DNA from: Leptolyngbya sp. FACHB-60
Lineage (GTDB): Bacteria > Cyanobacteriota > Cyanobacteriia > Phormidesmidales > Phormidesmidaceae
Direction of reading: 5' to 3'
Length of the DNA: 64,000 nucleotides
Assembly: GCF_014695775.1 (NCBI RefSeq)
Contig: NZ_JACJOX010000018.1
Location: 16,874-80,873 of the forward strand
Under the pieces are notes generated by a model, which saw only the letters and a list, made by a program, of their open reading frames with translations, was not told the origin of the DNA and did no database searches. The position numbers and the translations under genes were made by a program. Positions 42,121-50,358 of the stretch are shown one piece after another (the stretch's first letter is position 1; the number at the start of each line of letters is the position of its first letter).

Positions 42121-44304
42121 CTAAGGGCTAGGGGCCGATATCTTCAAAGTGCCAAATTTTGGCGACCAAAACTCCCCTCGGCTCTGGAAAAAAGCTACCT
42201 CCTTACACTTGCCACGGCGATTCTCAAGGATTGAGCAGCGCAGCATGACTTTGTCTTGGCCGTCTTTGGCGTAGGCGTAGCGCTCTAGCAGAGCACCACA
42301 GACAGGGCAGGGATGATCAGTAAACATCTCTGAACTGAGAGCTTGGCGCTGGGCTTGAGGCAGCTCATAGCATTTGGCCTTGGCATTCCAAAACATGACG
42401 GTGCCACCTGAGCCTGAGCATTTGAGAAAGTGCTTAGCTTTCATCTTTTTGGAACGGGAGGGAAGTTTGGTCATCGCCTCGCCGCAGGTGGGGCATTTGG
42501 TTTTGGTCGGTTGCCCAGTGGCAGGCTTGGCCCTGGTAACTGACGATCGCTCAGAAGGCATCGCTCCTGCTACTGGGGAATGCTCGGCCAAGGTTGGGAG
42601 GGAGAAAAGTTGGGCCTTGGCTTGGGCGATCGCCGGAGCAAAATAATCCCGATTCCAGTTGAGCAGATAGGCCTGCCACTCCTGGTCGCCAGTGGCGATC
42701 GCATCGAGGGCCGTCTCCATCTGAGCGGTAAACTCTGGCTGAATCAAGTCGGGCAGAAGTTTCTCCAAGGCTCCATCCAGTTCCAATCCCAACGCGGTGG
42801 GCTGTAGCTTGCCCTGAAGCAGATCCACATACTCCCGCTCCCGCAGAGTTTTGATGGTGGGGGCGTAGGTGCTGGGGCGGCCAATCCCTTTTTGCTCCAT
42901 CAGCTTCACTAGCTTCGGCTCGCTGTAGCGGGGCGGCGGCTGAGTCTGCTTGGCATCGGCCTGGGCCTGCTTGAGTTGGAGGGGCTGCCCCTGAGTCAGG
43001 GCAGGCAACACTGAATCGGCGCTGAGGTTGTTCCAATAGCGGGTGTAGCCGGCAAATTCTAGCACCTGGCCTCGGGCTTCCCAGTAGGCGTCGCCGGATT
43101 GGGTAACAATGCGGGTTTTGCGCAGGCGCGCCGGAGCACATTGCGAGGCCACCGCCCGATTCCAAATCAGCTCGTAGAGGTGGGCCTGCTCGGCAGAGAG
43201 TTCTCGCTGGAGGTGCTGGGGCAGGTGATTGACATCGGTGGGGCGAATCGCTTCGTGGGCTTCTTGAGATCCTTTGATGGCCCGATGCTGAGTGGTTTTA
43301 CGAGGCAAGTTAGTGGGGTCGTGCTGCTCCAGGTACTGGCGCACCGCGTCACAAAAGGAGGCCGAGAGAGCAATCGAATCGGTGCGCATGTAGGTGATGT
43401 GGCCCTTTTCGTAGAGGGCTTGGGCTACCTTCATGGTGTGCTCAGGGCTGAAGTGCAGTTTCGAGCCAGCCGCCTGCTGCAATGTGGAGGTGACGAAGGG
43501 TGGCGGGGGCGACTGGGTGGTCTGCTTGCCTTCGATTTGCAGCACGTGATGGGGGTGAGATTGGGCGATCGCCACCAGCTGATCAGCCCGCTCTTGAGAG
43601 GTCACCCGCTCAGACTCGTTCTCAGCGCCCTTATCCTCCGAATCTTTGGCAGGTGGCCGCTGCGGCTTAGGACTGCTGCGATAGAACGCTTTGAACCCCT
43701 CGCCATAGGTCACCCACACACTCCAGTAGTCTTGGGGGACAAAGGCTTGAATGGCTCTCTCCCTGACGCAGAGCAAATGCAGAGTGGCGCTCTGCACCCG
43801 ACCCATAGATTTTGCGCCGTTATTGAGGGGCCAAACCACGTGGCGACTGCCCCTGTAGCCCACCAGCTTATCGAGGCAGTCGCGGGCGCGTCCGGCGGCG
43901 ACTAGGCTTTGGTCGAGGGTGCGGGGATGGGCGATCGCCGCTCTCACCGCCTGGGAGGTAATTTCGCTGTAGACCACCCGCCGAGGATTCTTTAGGTTGA
44001 GCGCCTGCTGGAGGTGCCAGCCGATGGTTTCGCCTTCGCGATCGGGGTCAGTGGCAATGTAAACGCAATCAGCGGCTTTGACCGCCTGGCGCAGGTCAGC
44101 CAGCACCTTTTGGGCTCGGGCATCGCGAGGTTGGTAGCGGCAGTCGATGCCGCCCGGCCCCAGGTCAAAGCCGAGGGCATCTTCGCCGTCATTGGCAAGT
44201 TCGCGCACATGGCCCATGCTGGCCTTGATCACCCAGCCCGAACCCAGGATTTGCCCTAGCTTCTTTACCTTGCCAGGGCTTTCAATCAGCAGCAAATTGG
44301 CCAT
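42121..44304 (-). CDS. topA: Type I DNA topoisomerase
   Basis: This relaxes negative supercoils by single-strand passage. The Toprim domain starts at once (MANLLLIESPGKVKKLGQIL) with ATDPDREGETIGWH. The active-site Tyr is in HITYMRTDSIALS and the TQHRAIKGSQEAHEAIRPTD block is typical. The C-terminus has two Cys4 zinc modules (CPTCGEAMTKLP and CPVCGALLERYAY). About 727 residues long, it resembles the shorter of the topoisomerase I forms found in cyanobacteria, which often also have a longer copy; whether a second exists here is unknown. The frame is open to ATG 44340, but ATG 44304 begins the Toprim strand. Confidence 0.93.
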   Translation of the reverse strand: MANLLLIESPGKVKKLGQILGSGWVIKASMGHVRELANDGEDALGFDLGPGGIDCRYQPRDARAQKVLADLRQAVKAADCVYIATDPDREGETIGWHLQQALNLKNPRRVVYSEITSQAVRAAIAHPRTLDQSLVAAGRARDCLDKLVGYRGSRHVVWPLNNGAKSMGRVQSATLHLLCVRERAIQAFVPQDYWSVWVTYGEGFKAFYRSSPKPQRPPAKDSEDKGAENESERVTSQERADQLVAIAQSHPHHVLQIEGKQTTQSPPPPFVTSTLQQAAGSKLHFSPEHTMKVAQALYEKGHITYMRTDSIALSASFCDAVRQYLEQHDPTNLPRKTTQHRAIKGSQEAHEAIRPTDVNHLPQHLQRELSAEQAHLYELIWNRAVASQCAPARLRKTRIVTQSGDAYWEARGQVLEFAGYTRYWNNLSADSVLPALTQGQPLQLKQAQADAKQTQPPPRYSEPKLVKLMEQKGIGRPSTYAPTIKTLREREYVDLLQGKLQPTALGLELDGALEKLLPDLIQPEFTAQMETALDAIATGDQEWQAYLLNWNRDYFAPAIAQAKAQLFSLPTLAEHSPVAGAMPSERSSVTRAKPATGQPTKTKCPTCGEAMTKLPSRSKKMKAKHFLKCSGSGGTVMFWNAKAKCYELPQAQRQALSSEMFTDHPCPVCGALLERYAYAKDGQDKVMLRCSILENRRGKCKEVAFFQSRGEFWSPKFGTLKISAPSP

Positions 44305-44362
44305 GGTTGCCTCAATTGACCATCGGGGGTGTGAATGCACTAACTCAATAGTACACTTGAAC

Positions 44363-44515
44363 TCAGAAATTGCAGCGCCTCGACTCCAGCCACCCTAGTA
44401 TCGTAAGGCACGAAGATGTAGAGCTTTGCTGGGGCGAAGCAGGCAGAATAGCCAGCTCTGCTGGCGTCAGAATGAGTTGCTCAATCAGTTCTTCCGGTTC
44501 CCACTGTCGCTTCAT
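44363..44515 (-). pseudogene. Possible N-terminal remnant of a Tn3-family transposase (DUF4158-like)
   Basis: The minus-strand frame gives MKRQWEPEELIEQLILTPAE before drifting into low-complexity sequence and a stop after 50 codons. M-x-R-x-W-x-x-E-E-L-I-E followed by a short helix is the usual start of DUF4158 domains in Tn3-family transposases. No other transposon part or terminal repeat can be recognised nearby, so this is a weak call. The rest of the 44305-44692 gap shows nothing else. Confidence 0.35.
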
Positions 44516-44692
44516 CGCTCTTCCCACCGCCTAGCTTGCGCCAAACATATCAGCGAGAAACTTGGGTCAAACTAATACAAGTAAACTAAATAGTTCCAAA
44601 TCGCAGTTTCGCTATTTTGAGGCCATATACGTTCGCTTTTCTATTTTTGTTCTTTAGTTGTGTCCGCGGTTTCCACCCCCGGGGCCTCTCCT

Positions 44693-45670
44693 TTAAGCCT
44701 TGGGAGAGCCGAGCGGCCCCAGCAGCAAAAACGGCCAGGGCAGCTCTAGATCGGGCACCAGCCCAGCGTAGGGCCGCAGCCCCGGCACTGCGTAGGGCAG
44801 CACAAACCGCAGCGACCTGAGCGATGCTGGTCGTTTACCCTCGGCATCGACTGTGCCATATTCTCTAGCTAGTTCGGCAACAATCTGCACCTGCCCGGTG
44901 CGGCGCAGCAGGTGGCGATCGGCGGCCAGCGCTGCAATCACCCGGCCGGTGAGCAGCGGCGTTTCCCAGTTGTAGTGGTCAGAGCCATCCTCCCCAGCAC
45001 TAGACGGTTGACTGTCCCCTAGCCCCATCTCAGCGGCAAATTGGGTCATCAGCTCAGTGCCGACAATGCCTGGCCAAATCGAGAGCGAGGTTACCTGGTG
45101 GGGTTTGAGTTCTACCGCCATGTCTGCGGCCAGGCGATCGCAGGCTGCCTTACCTACGCCGTAGGGCACCCCAAAAATATAGGACAACCCACCCCACGAC
45201 GACAGGGTACAGATTAGCCCCCGCCGCTGCGGCACCATCAAGCGAGCAGCATAAACGCTGGCCAGGTAGTGGCTCCGCAGCCCCACAGCGTTGCACGCAT
45301 CCCAAAACTTGGCAGGTTCGGCCTCCCAAAAGGGCTTGCCGTAGGCTGCCTTGAGCGCCGACACCCCGGCGTAGGCGTTGTTTACCAGCAGATCGAGGCG
45401 GCCGTTTTGGTCGGTTTGAATGCGATCGAAGAGGGCCTTGACCTGGTCATCGTCGCTGTGGTCTACCTGTACCGGAATCGCCGTTCCGCCTGCCTGGTTC
45501 ACTGCCACAGCGGTTTCTTCCAGCGATCCTATCGAGTCGGCCGAGGCGGTGAGGGTGCGCCCAGTGATGTAAACCACTGCCCCTGCCTCACCCAAGCCAG
45601 TAGCAATGCCCTTTCCCAACCCCCTGGTGGCCCCGGTCACCACCGCAACCTGTCCGTCCAGCCGTGCCAT
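44693..45670 (-). CDS. SDR-family oxidoreductase (DHRS1-like)
   Basis: This 325-residue protein has the SDR cofactor loop VVTGATRGLGKGIATGL, the unusual YITGRTLTASADSIGSLEET segment, LLVNNAYAGVSAL, the catalytic Ser in CTLSSWGGLSY and Tyr-x-x-x-Lys in YGVGKAACDRLAADMA. SIWPGIVGTELM follows. The GRT...EET insertion and the NNAY variant of NNAG are shared with DHRS1-type dehydrogenases of animals and bacteria. The C-terminal 60 residues (RKAEGKRP-like DAEGKRPASLRSLRFVLPYA) are longer than in typical SDRs. Substrate unknown. No operon partner is seen. Confidence 0.87.
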   Translation of the reverse strand: MARLDGQVAVVTGATRGLGKGIATGLGEAGAVVYITGRTLTASADSIGSLEETAVAVNQAGGTAIPVQVDHSDDDQVKALFDRIQTDQNGRLDLLVNNAYAGVSALKAAYGKPFWEAEPAKFWDACNAVGLRSHYLASVYAARLMVPQRRGLICTLSSWGGLSYIFGVPYGVGKAACDRLAADMAVELKPHQVTSLSIWPGIVGTELMTQFAAEMGLGDSQPSSAGEDGSDHYNWETPLLTGRVIAALAADRHLLRRTGQVQIVAELAREYGTVDAEGKRPASLRSLRFVLPYAVPGLRPYAGLVPDLELPWPFLLLGPLGSPKA

Positions 45671-45938
45671 AGTTATCTCCTAGTTAAACCAGCGCAGCCT
45701 TTGACGAGCAATAGACTACCTGAATTGAACCTCACACCAAACGTAGCTGTGAGTCAGCGATCGGTGCTAACAGCTTTGTTCTAACAGCTCTGATGCCGTT
45801 AGGTAAGCCTCCTGAAAAAGCTCAGCAGCGCCACAGTTACTTATTTAGACAGAAGCCTTGGTCTTTCTAATTGGATAGCCTAAGGCCATAAACAGCGTCG
45901 GCTTAAAACGTCGGCTCTCTCTACCCAACCGTGAAACT

Positions 45939-46166
45939 ATGTTTGTTAAAGACACCCAAGATCAAACGCTCATTAAAGTACTGGATGTCACTGATTTAAT
46001 TAATCCGCAGAACAACCAAATCCAGGGGCAACAGCAGGCTGGTGAAGAAGAACAGCCACCCCAATCCTACGAAAAATCGCGCCTTCAGTTTCCCTCAGGC
46101 GAGGCCCTACCCGAGTGCTGGACTAACCCAGACTACAAACTGCAGCATAGCCCAACCCCTCAGTAA
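45939..46166 (+). CDS. Small conserved cyanobacterial protein
   Basis: The 75 residues start MFVKDTQDQTLIKVLDVTDL, have a Gln/Glu-rich middle (QQQAGEEEQPPQSYEKSRLQ) and end with the tryptophan-containing FPSGEALPECWTNPDYK. I know very similar short proteins from many cyanobacteria, sometimes mislabelled acetyltransferase. No function is known, and there is no membrane segment or catalytic motif. The compact fold is implied by conservation of the end block, not by any structure that I can cite. ATG 45939 is the only start. Confidence 0.75.
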   Translation: MFVKDTQDQTLIKVLDVTDLINPQNNQIQGQQQAGEEEQPPQSYEKSRLQFPSGEALPECWTNPDYKLQHSPTPQ

Positions 46167-46276
46167 GGATTGGCCCCCTTGCTTAGTGTAGGGCACGGGT
46201 ATTTCCTGATAGCCCTCCCTCTACCCCCACGACAGTCGCCCTTAACCTGCCCGTAGAAAGTTTTATTCCCTGACCT

Positions 46277-46678
46277 ATGCACCGTCTTGAGCACAGCAAA
46301 ATTACCCTCCGGGGCATTTTGGCCGTCTGTATGGTAGTGGCAGGGATCTTGCATTTCGCCCTGCCAGACCCGTTTATTCGCATTGTGCCGGGCTTTTTGC
46401 CTGCCCCGGCTGCCCTGGTCTACATCAGTGGTGTGATTGAAATCATGTTGGGCATTGGCCTTTTGGTGCCCGCTCTACGCCAAGTTTCGGCGTGGGGGCT
46501 GGTCGTATTGTTTATTGCGGTGTTTCCGGCCAATCTCAATATGGCCATCAATCACATTCAAATCGACGGCATTCCCAACACCTGGTGGTTTCAGGCAATT
46601 CGCCTGCCGTTTCAGCTCGTGTTGATTGCCTGGGCCTATTGGTATACCCGCCCAGAGCTGCCGCAAACTTCCCAATAG
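46277..46678 (+). CDS. DoxX-like four-helix membrane protein
   Basis: This 133-residue protein has four hydrophobic segments (ILAVCMVVAGILHFALP, ALVYISGVIEIMLGIGLLVP, WGLVVLFIAVFPANLNMAI, FQLVLIAWAYWYT). The pattern AGILHF...F..IVPGFLPAP and SGVIEIMLGIGLL is characteristic of DoxX/MauE-type membrane proteins, some linked to thiosulfate:quinone reduction or redox homeostasis. No cofactor-binding motif is seen, so the role stays open. It sits 110 bases after the 75-aa gene on the same strand. Confidence 0.75.
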   Translation: MHRLEHSKITLRGILAVCMVVAGILHFALPDPFIRIVPGFLPAPAALVYISGVIEIMLGIGLLVPALRQVSAWGLVVLFIAVFPANLNMAINHIQIDGIPNTWWFQAIRLPFQLVLIAWAYWYTRPELPQTSQ

Positions 46679-47126
46679 TCAGGCACTGCGGTTATCTACT
46701 GCGATCGCTTGCAACGTTAGAACCAAAGGTGCTGAATATTGCCTTAACGCAAGATTGTCATAGGGAGTCCTGCCCTACAAAGCCTCTGCTAAAAGCTTTT
46801 TAAGGGACAGGGTTGAGGCTTAATTCTCATCCTCCAGTCGCCTTGTTTCCGCCCCTAGGAACGAGCTGTGAGGAGACAAAATCCATCTCAGGGGCGATAG
46901 GAGTGGTTCTACAGCGCTGATAATCTTGAGCAACTAATTTAGTGTAGAGCACTATTCTTGTAAATTCAGACTTGTACTGTTTGGATTGTGATGGTGTTAA
47001 AACAGAGGAGTGACGCCGGTTGGCTGCGATCGCACCTCAGCTGAAACTTTCACTACCTAAATTTGCCCTAGACGCAGTGCCAAACTTTGCGCGGCCAGCA
47101 GCGACGGCATCTTCAACGTCCGAATT
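46679..47126. other. Gene-free stretch
   Basis: I see no coding sequence, RNA gene or clear repeat. It presumably holds the promoter for the next membrane-protein gene. Confidence 0.35.
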
Positions 47127-47633
47127 ATGTTTGGGGTCATTATGCAAACTCGTCGAAGGCAACCTTCTAATGACTGGACTAAAGGCTCAAAGGGCATAGT
47201 CAGTTTTTTTGTGCTCTTTTTAGCTTTGGGCTTTTTGATTTATCAGCTCTTTTCCAGCGTGCTGTTTGCCATGAGCTACTCCTCTGGTGCTGGAGCCCGT
47301 AGCCTTGCAGCAGCGTTATTTCCGCTAACGGTTTTAATTTATTTAGGCTTTATTGCACGAATACAAATTCCTACTCGGGAGAGCCGCGCTCCTATTATTA
47401 ACAGCTTTATCGTTTTCCTGTTGTGGACGATGCTGGTGCTGGGTGTTGATATTACCAACGAAACCGCTTACTTTCCAATTGAAGAATTGCTTTACTCTTC
47501 GACTCTGGCCGCCATGCTCTGGCGCTATAAATATCGGGGCCAGTTTAAAGCTTTGATCGCCTGCTGCTATGGCGTGTTAGCTGGAACAATGGCGGCGGTG
47601 ATTGTGTTTGGTATCAATCCTGCCGCTATGTAG
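47127..47633 (+). CDS. Hypothetical multi-pass membrane protein
   Basis: The 168 residues (163 from Met6 at 47142) have a basic N-terminus (MQTRRRQPSNDWTKGSKG) and four or five hydrophobic segments: VSFFVLFLALGFLIYQLF, LAAALFPLTVLIYLGFI, IINSFIVFLLWTMLVLGV and the C-terminal ALIACCYGVLAGTMAAVIVF. A DITNETAYFPIEELLYSS loop is the longest soluble part. No family is recognised. It ends just before the strong bidirectional terminator shared with the fra operon. Confidence 0.65.
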   Translation: MFGVIMQTRRRQPSNDWTKGSKGIVSFFVLFLALGFLIYQLFSSVLFAMSYSSGAGARSLAAALFPLTVLIYLGFIARIQIPTRESRAPIINSFIVFLLWTMLVLGVDITNETAYFPIEELLYSSTLAAMLWRYKYRGQFKALIACCYGVLAGTMAAVIVFGINPAAM

Positions 47634-47702
47634 GGTCTTAAAGGGCATTTGAAAAGCGATTGTTGTAGTTTTAGTCCTCTGCTGATTTCCCCTTCTTTCT
47701 TG

Positions 47703-47759
47703 AAAAGTGAAGCTCCCCTAAATCCTCTTTTTAGGAAAGTTTAGGGGAGCTTCACTTTT
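47703..47759. terminator. Bidirectional Rho-independent terminator with a perfect 20-bp stem
   Basis: Arms 47703-47722 and 47740-47759 are perfectly complementary; AAAA at one end and TTTT at the other serve as U-runs for both strands. The 17-base loop contains TCCT and AGGA, which can pair further. It lies between the stops of two convergent genes (47633 and 47792). Confidence 0.92.
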
Positions 47760-47791
47760 GTTACCAGCAACAGGACTGTTCAAACGTCCTT

Positions 47792-48598
47792 TTAGAACTG
47801 ACGGCGGGAGAAAATCAGGATCGACACTGCTAGCAGTAGCGCTGTGTAAAGCAGGCCATAGAGGGCATGGCCAAAAAGCTCTGGCGCGGTGGGCAGCAGT
47901 TCCATGCCGTAGGCGGCGGCGTTGCGGAGGTTGAGGCGTTCTAGGTCAGGCAGTATCAGGTATAAGACATTGGTGAGCTGCTGCACCGCTGGGGTTTCGC
48001 TGAGTTTGCCAAAGGCTACCAGGTCCTGGCTTAGGTGACCCATCAGATACACCGCAAAGGTGAGCAGTGTGGCCAATAGCGAACTGGTAAACACGCCAAA
48101 TACGATGGCTACGGCTACCAGTAGCGCCGCCTCTAAGGTGGTAAAGAGCAGCGCTAGCACCAGGCTGCCCAGAGAGAAAGGCACGCCGCTGGTGGCCAGC
48201 ACTAGCACAAAAATGGCCCCTAGGGCGGCGATTAGCACCGCTAGCACCGCCGTCAGGCCCAGATGCTTGCCCACAATGAACTCGGCTCGACTGACGGGCT
48301 TAGCAATCAGCACCAGTACCGTGCGCTTCTCGATTTCTTTGTTGATGAGGCCGGTGCCGACAAAGACAGCCACCACCACGCTCAGCAGATGAATGCCCGC
48401 CAGACCCAGGTCCGTCAAGATCTTGTTTTCGGCCCCGGCGGAAATGTCGGGCAGCAGCACTCGCGCGATCACCAGCAGCAGGGCGAACAGGGCCACCAGG
48501 TACAGAATGCGATCGCGAATTACCTCTAAAAACACCGTGCGGGCGATTACCCCCAACCTCGATAGCACCATTGGCTTAACCACTTCTGTACCTCTCAA
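47792..48598 (-). CDS. fraE: FraE-like ABC-2 type permease (filament integrity operon)
   Basis: This 268-residue polytopic membrane protein has the ABC-2 permease pattern: a first amphipathic/transmembrane unit (ARTVFLEVIRDRILYLVALF), a GTGLINKEIEKRTVLVLIAK loop coupling to an ATPase, and five more hydrophobic segments. Its place as the last gene behind FraC- and FraD-like genes matches the fraC-fraD-fraE operon of Anabaena, where these proteins keep filaments intact and support cell-cell transfer. No ATPase gene lies beside it, as in Anabaena. It begins 2 bases after the fraD-like stop; ATG 48571 (MVLSRLG) is an alternative start. Confidence 0.78.
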   Translation of the reverse strand: MRGTEVVKPMVLSRLGVIARTVFLEVIRDRILYLVALFALLLVIARVLLPDISAGAENKILTDLGLAGIHLLSVVVAVFVGTGLINKEIEKRTVLVLIAKPVSRAEFIVGKHLGLTAVLAVLIAALGAIFVLVLATSGVPFSLGSLVLALLFTTLEAALLVAVAIVFGVFTSSLLATLLTFAVYLMGHLSQDLVAFGKLSETPAVQQLTNVLYLILPDLERLNLRNAAAYGMELLPTAPELFGHALYGLLYTALLLAVSILIFSRRQF

Positions 48599-48600
48599 GA

Positions 48601-49623
48601 TTAGCCTTGCTGTTGTGCGCCCCTAGGATGCCCAGCCTGGCGCGGCGTTTGCAGGTCGCAGGTGAGGCTAGACCACTGGGTGGTGGTATAACCGGGGGCG
48701 GCGTTTTCGGGGTCTACCAGACCGCCTCGGTTGACGGGCATCAAGACGCAGGTTTTTTCTAAGTAATAGCCGTTTTGGTTGGCGGCTGGCCCCGACCAAA
48801 TTGCCCATAACTTAAGGGTGTAGCCATCGCCGTTAGACAGGGGCTGAAAGTCGAGCCGCCACAGCGAATTTTCTAAGGATGTGCTGCGACCCATCTGCGA
48901 TTGCACCCGTCGCTGGAGCGCCTGACGCTGACCTTCAAGGTTGAGCAGCCACCGCTCTACCGAGGGCCAGGGCTTGTTGTCGATCTGCTCTCGCAGCGTT
49001 TCTTCGGCAATGGTGAGGTGGGTGACCCCGGCGGGCAGCGCCACCTCCTGGCCTGGAAAACGGTAGACAAAGGCGCTGTGGTCAACGCTGTCGGCTACTA
49101 GGCTAGGGTAGTCGCGTACCCAAGATTGAATGCGAAAGTAAAACTGAAACCAGCTGCTGAACAGCAGGCTGAGGCAAAACAGCAACGCCAGCTGCTGGCG
49201 CACCATCGGCGGCGGCTTTTTCAGGTCAAAATCCCAGCTCACCAGGCTGGGCACCGCAATCACCGCAAAGGACACCAGGGGCCAGGATACCAGGGCGGGC
49301 TGGAGCCACCGCCCGCCCCACGACCCAAACAAAAAGAGGCATAGAATGGCCCCCGACACCCAGGGGGCAACGGGAATGCCAAAAAAACGGACTTTGTTGG
49401 CCTCTAGCGCCCAACCCACCCCCAGGGCCAGGCAGATCCAGCTGATGGTGGCCAGCAGCCCTACGGTAAAGGCTGTGGCGGCCAAGAGGCGCGCCAGCAG
49501 CGACACGAGCCACGAAAACAGGCTCATGTAGATGACAGTTTGCCAGGAAAAGTAGCGCGGCGGCAGCACCGCTTGCCACAGTTCAACTAGGGTTTGACGC
49601 AAAAAGCCGAATAAGCCTACCAT
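48601..49623 (-). CDS. fraD: FraD-like septal-junction membrane protein (DUF5357)
   Basis: This 340-residue protein has about five N-terminal transmembrane helices (TVIYMSLFSWLVSLLARLLA through LALLFCLSLLFSSWFQFYF) and a large C-terminal extracytoplasmic domain. That domain starts with a helical stretch (IAEETLREQIDNKPW, ERWLLNLEGQRQALQRRVQS) able to form a coiled coil and ends in a beta-rich part (WRLDFQPLSNGDGYTLKLWA). This layout is that of FraD (DUF5357), the plug component of septal junctions in filamentous cyanobacteria. The gene overlaps the FraC-like gene by 7 bases and is followed 2 bases later by the FraE-like gene. Confidence 0.82.
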   Translation of the reverse strand: MVGLFGFLRQTLVELWQAVLPPRYFSWQTVIYMSLFSWLVSLLARLLAATAFTVGLLATISWICLALGVGWALEANKVRFFGIPVAPWVSGAILCLFLFGSWGGRWLQPALVSWPLVSFAVIAVPSLVSWDFDLKKPPPMVRQQLALLFCLSLLFSSWFQFYFRIQSWVRDYPSLVADSVDHSAFVYRFPGQEVALPAGVTHLTIAEETLREQIDNKPWPSVERWLLNLEGQRQALQRRVQSQMGRSTSLENSLWRLDFQPLSNGDGYTLKLWAIWSGPAANQNGYYLEKTCVLMPVNRGGLVDPENAAPGYTTTQWSSLTCDLQTPRQAGHPRGAQQQG

Positions 49624-50210
49624 CCCAGCACCCCGCTTTGGTTGATCAGCAGTAGCAGCACCAAGATGGCGGTAAAGCTAGCGGCGTTGGCCTGGAGCAT
49701 GGCCAATGCCCGAGGCGAGGTGCCACCCTGTCGTCCTTCAATCTGGGCTCGCCGGGCCCGCTCGTAACGCTGGCGGCGATCGCCTTCGATTGCCTCTGGG
49801 GTGTTCTCTACGGGCTTTTGACCGAGCAGTTGCAGCAGCCAGAGCAGCCCCTGGAGCTTAATCCAGTAGGTGACAAAGAAGGCGGCGATCGCCACCACCA
49901 CCACTACCACCGGCAGGGCATCGTACCAATTATTGGTGTAAAACCGATTGAACAGCACGTAGCTAATCACCTGACTGCGCAGTGCCAGGGGCAGCACCGC
50001 CTCGATGGCCAAAAACGCGACCCAGCCCAGACTGGTGGCCAGCAGGTTGAGGGTGGCGGCATACTGCATACTGGTGCGGTAGCCCAGGCGCAGCTGCTGG
50101 CGCAGCACCATGGCTTCTAGCACAATGGCCACCATGAGCAGCATGCTCTGCACGGCGATCGCCCGCAGCGGCAAAATGCCAAGTTCTGATAGCAAGTCGT
50201 TGATGGGCAT
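49617..50210 (-). CDS. fraC: FraC-like filament integrity membrane protein
   Basis: The 197 residues form four or five hydrophobic segments (AIAVQSMLLMVAIVLEAMVL, SLGWVAFLAIEAVLPLAL, ALPVVVVVVAIAAFFVTYWI, and the C-terminal ASFTAILVLLLLINQSGVLG) with a basic, Arg-rich cytoplasmic loop (RRQRYERARRAQIEGRQGG). Length, topology and gene order agree with FraC of the Anabaena fraCDE operon. It is first in the operon; ATG 50210 is followed by MPINDLLSELGILPL. Because it overlaps fraD, the two are probably translationally coupled. The CobO-like gene is divergent, so the 148-base gap holds both promoters. Confidence 0.8.
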   Translation of the reverse strand: MPINDLLSELGILPLRAIAVQSMLLMVAIVLEAMVLRQQLRLGYRTSMQYAATLNLLATSLGWVAFLAIEAVLPLALRSQVISYVLFNRFYTNNWYDALPVVVVVVAIAAFFVTYWIKLQGLLWLLQLLGQKPVENTPEAIEGDRRQRYERARRAQIEGRQGGTSPRALAMLQANAASFTAILVLLLLINQSGVLGW

Positions 50211-50358
50211 GGGGGGCTGAGGGTGGGTCGCAAATCTCGACCCCTGATGGGGGGGTCCCGGTGCACTCTCAAGGGTATAACCTCGGCCCGGCTTTCGCTA
50301 AGATCTTAGATCGGGCCGCTCAAGAATACGCACACCTAGTACGCAATCCGCAACATCT

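Noticed and set aside
43099..43905. 268-codon open frame antisense to topA
   Set aside because: It is a shadow of topA in the opposite frame, with no ribosome site or recognisable domain.
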